This document shows positions 56,961-64,000 of a DNA stretch of 64,000 nt, one piece after another. How positions within the stretch are numbered: the stretch's first letter is position 1; each line of letters starts with the position of its first letter. Made by a program: the position numbers and the translations under genes. Origin of the DNA: Dermacentor variabilis. Taxonomy: Eukaryota > Arthropoda > Arachnida > Ixodida > Ixodidae. The notes below the pieces were generated by a model, which did no database searches, was not told where the DNA came from, and was given only the letters and a program-made list of their open reading frames with translations. The stretch lies in contig NC_134572.1 in NCBI RefSeq assembly GCF_050947875.1, positions 127,093,605 to 127,157,604 of the forward strand, read 5' to 3'.

Positions 56961-59599
56961 CGTATCGATAACGCTACTTATGAACTAAAACATGTTACGA
57001 TCTCTTAGGTGTGTTGCTAAGCGTTGAATAAGTGTAATTTCCACTAAATTATTTGAATAATCTGCACGTTATCTGCTAAGAAAAGGCCACCAAATGGATA
57101 ATCTGGCTCTTTTTTTTGAACAGCGCATAGAATATACAGTCTGTCCTAGACGACGGCACTAAATGAAACAGTAATGAAAACCGGAATACTTATTACGCAC
57201 GACAAGGGCTTCATACTATGCCCGATTGGCACAATGGGAATGTGCGCCAGCAGCTGCCTAGTGATTAACAGCACGTAAACTGCATAACACGGAAGCAACG
57301 AAAGGTGCTTAACGCTTTTCAAATAGCCCGAAAGATAACTCCTCTTGCTAAACTGTTTATAAACGAAACCAAAAAGAAATATTCCAACTACCGTCAAACG
57401 CAATGTCTTCAGTTTGAAACGCGGAAAGGTGCTTCCCGTAGCGACTAATTTATTGTTCTCAAGTCTTTTCGGCTAAGTTCCGAAGCTGCGAGTGACTGAG
57501 GTTATCGCAGTTTTCATGCTCCAAAAGCGTTTGTGGCCGCACATATTTACATTGGGTGAATCTAGATATTTCTTCAAGTCTCGTGTTTTGCTGGTGGTAA
57601 CTTCCCAAAATTTTAGATTGGTTGCCAGGAACCTTAAAAATACTGCTACTTTTAAACTATATGAAAACGGCAGCGCACGCACTGCTGATGCATGTTCCGC
57701 AAACATGGCCTTTCGTCCGAGTACGCTAGCAGTTATTCAACTATACGTCTCTGTTTGAAAATTCTTCATGCCAACACAATTTTGATGTATATACGTAAAG
57801 CGTGTCACGAGAATTTCACTTCACATGCGACGCAGCATTCATCGCGGCCGGATCGAGCACCGCGAAATGAGATCTACCACACAGGCTGCTCAACACACAC
57901 AATCCGGTGAGTGCCAGCTCAGTATCAGTTAAAACATGGTGTACTTCCTTTGTTGCGCACATCAACTATGACGCTAAAATCAACAAGCGTGAGCGATCGT
58001 TTGCCGTAAAACATTCCGAATAGTAAAAGTGAAAACGAGAGCACCTTATCAAATCATGAAAATGATAAACCGATACTATGCCCGAGTCGCCTGCGCTACA
58101 TGCAGACGGTTCGCGCTACGATATGATCTTACCTAATCGTGAGCTATTGACGCAAAACATCTTTGCTAAAGCGCGCAGTTTAGTGTAGTTGACGTGTGAT
58201 GCTACAAAGAAGGCACGCATACACAGACACCAACGTTCAGGCAGACACCGCACACCGCTACAAGCATTCACGTGCCTGGCGCACTCGTTGAGAATTCAAA
58301 TTAACGAGGACGGATGGCGCTCATTGCGCAGGCGTAGGAGCTCCGCGAGCCAGGGCACGCGCGCTCCGAGATGTCTGTGTGCCTTTTTCTTTTCTTTTTT
58401 TGTCTCTTTCTCTCCCTCTCTCTGCGCACCATGCGCGCCGGGTCGGGTTGCTTTTCTTTTCAATTTTTAAGCTTTTTTTGTCAACGAAGGAAATGCGCTG
58501 GCAGGTTGTATTACAAATGCTGTGGGCTATCGTATGAGACTGGAACGCACGCATTGATGAATGCGCTGTTCGTAAAAGCCGTAACAGGGCCCTTCAGGCC
58601 CTTGCATTATCGTCAGCGAGAATGAGTAATACAGCGCATTTGTAGCATATCTTCCAGCGTACCGCCAAATGTGATGCCCGCACGTATGTTAGTGCAAATT
58701 TTCCTTTCCGATGATAGGTCAAAGCAATCAGTACAGCAGCGAGGTACTCATATGCGTGGCCGCCCAGGCATACCACCTGCGAAATACTGGGTGGGCTCAG
58801 AGAATTTGGCACATATTTTAAGTGAATCAGACACTTTGATGAGTTTATGGTGCAGGATATCAATCAATAAAAAAACCACCGGATGTTAGTTATGCAGCCG
58901 AGATATCAAGACAATGTGAAAAGTATCGGAGAATCGGACGACACACAACGCGCACACCACATGCGCGACATCGGTTCATCGCACACTCACAGAGTCCACG
59001 TTGTCAGCTACAAACATTACGAGTATCTGGGCTGTTAGCTTGATGCCTGTTTGGAATCCACTTGTAGCTAAAGTTGGCGTTAATAACATCTATTATCACA
59101 ATTGGATCTGCGTTTTGTTTTCTTTACTCTACTGCCGCAAAAGTCATGCTATGACAACAGTGAAGACTGTCTTGGGATTGCCGAGAGTGACCACGTAGAT
59201 CATATCATGTGGCAAAGAAATGCGGACGTATACACTATGTGTACACTAAAGTCTACAAATAGGTTCTACAGCAATCTCAGCAGTATACAACTTCAGTGGC
59301 TTATATCAAACGCAGCTCCATAGTATCCACTGGTACCTGCGCTTCATTGCATCGTACACAGGCTGGACCCAGATTAACAATGTTTGTCTATTGTCAATCG
59401 ATGGACGGCATGTAAACCTGAAGCAATAAGAATTTTACTGTGTCGGCTCTTTTATACTTCATCTCACGCCTTACCACAATCAGTATACGGATTGTTCGCA
59501 CCAGTTAAGATGATCATTGGTGACGTGCTACCCTATCGCCTTCACCAGCAATGATATAGTAAACCGTGGAAAATAATTCGAATTGCAAAGAAGTATACG
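56961..59599. other. No recognisable gene
   Basis: Chance frames up to 93 codons. A pyrimidine-rich stretch lies at 58385-58425. Nothing else seen. Confidence 0.5.
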
Positions 59600-59860
59600 G
59601 GGTGTTTCACTTAATTTGAGCCAGACTTTAACATATGCAAATGCTACGCAGCTGTAGAGAATCAAGGTAATGTTGTTTGTCATCGCTTGATGATGCTCAG
59701 AATATTTTTTTTACATTCCACTGATTAGATAATTAGTGTAAATTTAATTCTCAGATATTTTAATTAGATGAAAATTTTCAATGATAAAATGGTAGAGCAA
59801 CAGCGGAAACTCCCTATACAGCTTTCTGTTGCTCAACACGTCCTCCATAGAAGTGTTGTT
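59600..59860 (+). repeat. Dispersed repeat beginning with a GGGGTGTTTCAC terminus
   Basis: TACGGGGTGTTTCACTTAA (about 59597-59615) is a terminus shared by many arthropod non-autonomous DNA elements. The following AT-rich body with ATTAGATAATTAGTG matches the style of the copies at 12730-13590 and 6590-6960. No coding capacity. Confidence 0.5.
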
Positions 59861-59920
59861 CCGAGCGTGAAGAAGCCCGTGATTACATGCATTGTGACTC
59901 GAGCGGCCGGTCGCGCAGGA

Positions 59921-59922
<2 letters not shown>

Positions 59923-59988
<66 letters not shown>
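59923..59988. repeat. (TA)n microsatellite followed by (GT)n
   Basis: About 33 TA units; a short GT run follows at 60000-60010. Confidence 0.97.
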
Positions 59989-59990
<2 letters not shown>

Positions 59991-60049
59991 ATGGGTGGGT
60001 GTGTGTGTGTACATGTGTACACGTCTACAGACAGTCTGAAGACGTAGAA

Positions 60050-60400
60050 TGAACAACACTAAATAGAGACTGTAAGGTCTTTTGTGTATAGGTAGTCTAT
60101 AGAGCAGAAGTAGGCAAAAAAGAAACAAATCACTTTATCGACTTTCGTCTATGGACAATAATGGACAAAAATAGAGACTTCATCGACTCTCGTCTGTAGG
60201 TAGTCTATGGAGGACCTCGTCGACTTTTTTCTATAGACGGTCTATAGACTGCGAATAGACAAAAAGAAATAGAAACTTTATCGACTTTCGTCTATATACA
60301 GTCTATAGACTTTGTATCAACAAAACGCCAATTCTATAGAAAGGCAAGGTCGTCTATAAAAAGTCTATACACTTTCTATAGACACTCTAAAGTCATTTTT
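60050..60400. repeat. Degenerate minisatellite built on a GTCTATAGAC palindrome
   Basis: The motif ATCGACTTTCGTCTAT recurs, degenerate, from 60134, 60179, 60218 and 60277, interspersed with TCTATAGAC or its variants at least eight times. Unit length is irregular (about 41-57 bp). Non-coding. Confidence 0.75.
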
Positions 60401-60770
60401 GTAAAAGAGCACCGTTATATCGCTATGTTTTCTGTTCTGTCAGAATGTCAGGTTGGTGACTTTCTTTCTCTTTAATACTGTTTAACACTCTGATCTTGTT
60501 GTTTAACACCTGCTCTTGTTAATTACACGACAAGATTAAAGATACTCTGTTTGATTCATTTCTTCGTATTATGTTTTTACTAGTGAATTGTAATCTAAGC
60601 AATCCTTTTTGACCTTGGTTGTAGTTACGGTTGTAGTATGTAAACTGGTACGGTTTCACCGATGTCATATATTTTATGCATTTTGTATTAATTTTCTGTC
60701 TATGGCTCTCCTTCCCCAATGCTACAATTTCAGACCTCGAAGGTATATTTTATTGCAGATAAGTAGAAGT
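60401..60770. other. No recognisable gene
   Basis: AT-rich, nothing recognised. Confidence 0.5.
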
Positions 60771-63700
60771 ATGTAAGCCATAGCTTACAGAGGTAAATAG
60801 CGAATACATGAACTGAGGCGTGACATTATTCTCACTGGCATCAAATAGCTCGTTCATTCGCACCAGCCGCAACCAGCTGTCGATGTATGCTGGTACTGTT
60901 ATTTTAAGTTCGTTTTTTGATTAGGCTGGTATTTTATGTAATGTTGTTTATTATGTCGATAAGACGCCAAAAATGACCTGCACTCTTACTCAGTCTACGA
61001 GGGGAGAATGAGCAGGTGTAAGCGAAGAATAAAACACAAGGAAGAGCAAGGCAAACAAACAATAAAACAGGTAGCAACTTTTTTTTTGCAATTTTTATAA
61101 TTCTCTCGCTAGTTTCTCTTTCTTTTTACGTTGCAATCCCCCATCGCTATATTTATCTGAAAAGCAAGAAACACTAACTTTCGAAAAGCAAAAAGATAGT
61201 AGTTGAGGCATCCGATTTAAAGTAGACATAAAGGTGCATGGGTAAAGCTATGCATCAGGAACATCCATTTCATACCTCCGATTAAAAAACGAAAAATAAA
61301 GGTGCCCATCTCGGCGAACAATATTATCGTTGTTTCCATATGATTGTGATATGTTTATGAGAATACAGGTATATTACAATACCTTGCACGTTCTTGTCAT
61401 AGATTACAACTTACCTTATTACACAGCAGGTGGAGTGACGCCTCAGATTTATCCTGCACTATAACGGCGCAATCCTCTGAAAAAATAACAAAAAATATCG
61501 AAGTTGGGTTACGGAACACACTGAGCTTGTAGGCTTCAATATTCACAAAAGTCAAACAGGAATTCTCGCCGAGAACCGCAGGCTGTATGCAATGAGAATA
61601 ATATCGCACACTGTCATTATGCGAGGCTATACGAGATTTTGCTCCCTTGTACGCGCAGAAATATTCATCGCGATCGCTCTATACGAATGAACAGATCGTT
61701 GTGGAGAAAACACAGCACAAATCCTCCTCTATTGTTCAGTCGGCAACGGTGCGTGACCTCCAGTTTGTTTTGTGCTTGACATTAAAATTTTGTTTCCCTT
61801 CAATAAATTTAATATACACGTAGAACACAAGGTTCGCTGCATCGAATAACGTCCTTGGTTACTTCTCCCTCTCTCTGCCCCCTTATAAGCGAATAATCGG
61901 TGAAGACAACATCACATTTCTTTTCGTATACGACTAACAAAAAACAATAATATGAAGTGCGATGGAAAAAAACAACCGTTGAAAGGCGTTCAGTGCAGTA
62001 GATTCCTAAACATACGCACTTGATGTGAGGCCGAATACATAAAGCTGCTCGTTAACAAGACGTTTGCCACTGTCGTTACTTACTGAGTGATCTGGTGCGC
62101 GGTGAGTTCAGTAGTGCATGGGAGAGGAGTTTGTGAGGAGTAGGAGTAGCCCCAGAGGATCTGGGCGGTCACCTTACATTGCGACGTTGCCTCCAGAATT
62201 TCAGAGTGGAGTCTGAACGAAAGATTTGCTCTTTCTCAGATTTAGAAACGTGCTGAACTTTGAATACTTTCCACTGTTGATCCAGCACATATCACTCAGT
62301 CGTGGCAATACATAATACGGTGCTTTCTGCCACCGATGGCAGCTCTCTCGCCGAAAGAAAAGCATTTTAATCTGCTAGAGAGAGCTCCAAATTTAGCATA
62401 TCCATCGCCTACTTGAATTGCATAATAAAACAGGGACATTAGACCCTAGCCCTCTTCCTTTAACTTCTCGTCGAGCGCCAACCCACACTCACCCCTTTGG
62501 CGAGAAGAACTTTGCATGGCCCACTGAATCACACCGTATGAAAAAACGGAATGTCTATACCATAACACATTGGCAACCCAGAAAAGGAGGCAGGTGATGT
62601 CAGCTGACAACATCAGTGCGACATCTTGACTATGCTAACTTATAACAATTCGACGACGCTAGACTACATTTGCACTAGCCCCTGGAGCGTTCAAACCCCA
62701 ATGAACATTTCGCAATCGATGTGTCCTGCTCTACACAAATCCCTGGCAGGCCTTTAACACACCGTAGTTGATATCTGCTGCTCAAGCCGCGCACCGGGTC
62801 ATGTCAAATGTCATGTCAATATGTCAAACACGGACTTGACAAACAAAAATGTGCGCTGAGCCCTTCGTGCCTCTCAGGTGGACACTACAGCGAAACACTT
62901 GTGCCTTTGTTGCTAGAATGTCAAGCTTTGCACAGTCATGTTTGCGATGCCGAGGAAGTTCCAGCTACTTCAATCATGGGGCTAGACTCTCGTCTCTAAT
63001 GCACGAATTTTGCGTGTGGCTGTGTTGTTCCTTCCCTTCATTTTTGTCCTACCTTTTTCGGTTCCTTTTGTGTATTCTCTTCTTGTTCCTTTGCAAGTAG
63101 GTAGGCATGGTGTTTCTTTGAGGAGACAATTGCTAGTCCTCCTTTCATTTTGCTATTTGCATATTATAGCGTCTGAATATGGCTATGAGCATTCCTTGAA
63201 CATTATTCCCGCCATGATTTCATCAGCGCGGGCCCAGACGGAGACGAGGTCCGATATAGACTGAGATAAGCAAACAAAGGAGCTCACTTGCAGGCTACAA
63301 CTGTCGCCCTCCGTAGAAGGAACAACTACCGCGAATATTAATATGCGTAAACTTGACCCTGACAAGCCGAATTGATGAAAGGGGCCAGAGACAAAGGCAA
63401 CCGAGGGAACAGCGTCGACCTAGGATTCCCAGATTCCTACACGCTAGCGCCACTTGGTGGGGCGAGGGTGCAACTTAGCAGAGAGAGTCTGGTGGATAGG
63501 TGCGGCGTCATGGGAAGGATATTGCGACCGATTCACCGTATGTGATTGGCCCGAGATACAGTAATAAGATTTCCTGTTCTAGTCTCCTTGGGAAGACGAT
63601 TGTTTTAAAAGTGAAGACCTTTGGCGCAATGGGGCCTGTGTATTCGTGTGCTGGTGGCAACTCAGACATTTATTGACTGTGGTACCTGGAGGCAGCGTAA

Positions 63701-64000
63701 AAAATGTAAAATCAACCCTTTTTCGTTCATTCATACTACGGGACGTACTCATCAATGTACCTGGTGAATTCTTGTCCTAAACGGCTCCTCGAGCCACTAC
63801 AATATGCTTAGGTGATTATCAATTATTACTAAAAATTAACCGCGAATCGAGGCGCACATATTCTATCCATACAGACAGCAATTTAAAAAATATTAAGAAA
63901 TTTCAAAAGAATGCATTATAAAATTTAAAAGTGCAGATTTGCCTAAAGAGCTATTGAGAAATGCAGACCAAATTTAGGGACTACCCAGAGCGAGTATGGA
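60771..64000 (+). repeat. Duplicated segment, copy B (partner 36979-42069), cut by the window end
   Basis: Same order as copy A without its three insertions. About 85 bp at 62124-62208 (GAGGAGTTTGTGAGGAG onward) are absent from A. The frame at 62808-62999, like the matching stretch of A, has an LLLECQAL segment that faintly recalls C-terminal LINE domains, which would fit a repeat-family origin, but this is weak. Both copies have lost different reading frames, so neither appears protein-coding now. Confidence 0.9.

Overview
This window is repeat-dense, non-coding-dominated nuclear DNA from an animal, most probably a hard tick (Ixodidae). No bacterial or viral gene organisation is visible. The tick assignment is an inference from family recognition: it rests on the sequence of the tRNA-derived SINE (13294-13538, 40106-40340), on the tRNA-like repeats at 21.9, 24.6 and 37.7-38.0 kb, on the mix of non-LTR, Penelope-like and short TIR elements, and on one Roundabout-like Ig domain. 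I found no complete host gene. Most open frames are short and look like chance or shadow frames of mobile-element remains.

Layout. 0-2.5 kb: a tandem array of about 370-377 bp units abutting a decayed minus-strand non-LTR retrotransposon (endonuclease region). 4.9-5.6 kb: a short TIR element with a truncated MADF-domain ORF. 6-14 kb: fragments of an AT-rich dispersed repeat, a SINE with perfect 14-bp target-site duplications, a possible transposase fragment and an unrecognised coding-like stretch. 14-31 kb: mostly featureless, with microsatellites, an old SINE, two tRNA-containing repeat blocks (21.7-22.6 and 24.4-24.9 kb) and a second TIR element with a 54-codon ORF (27.5-28.1 kb). 31.6-32.6 kb: a 5'-truncated but open LINE with clear 12-bp target-site duplications. 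34.6-35.0 kb: a lone Roundabout-like Ig exon or pseudo-exon. 35.3-36.2 kb: a Penelope-like element with a GIY-YIG domain. 46-48 kb and 50-55 kb: decayed reverse transcriptases, one split by a nested insertion.

The most informative structure is a duplicated segment. About 36979-42069 (copy A) aligns in direct orientation with 60771-64000 (copy B, cut by the window end). Copy A carries three insertions that copy B lacks: a 625-bp head-to-head tRNA-like SINE dimer, a 235-bp SINE and a 1,060-bp element. The first two have perfect 14-bp target-site duplications, and copy B supplies the empty sites. This gives a relative order of events: duplication (or two insertions of one long repeat family), then three later insertions into one copy.

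The genes do not form a pathway. The window is best read as a record of nested transposition. I saw no CRISPR array, rRNA gene or operon, and nothing I would call a new biological system. The best novelty candidates are the inverted tRNA-SINE dimer, the 1,060-bp element with paired CRE sites, and the tiny-ORF TIR elements.
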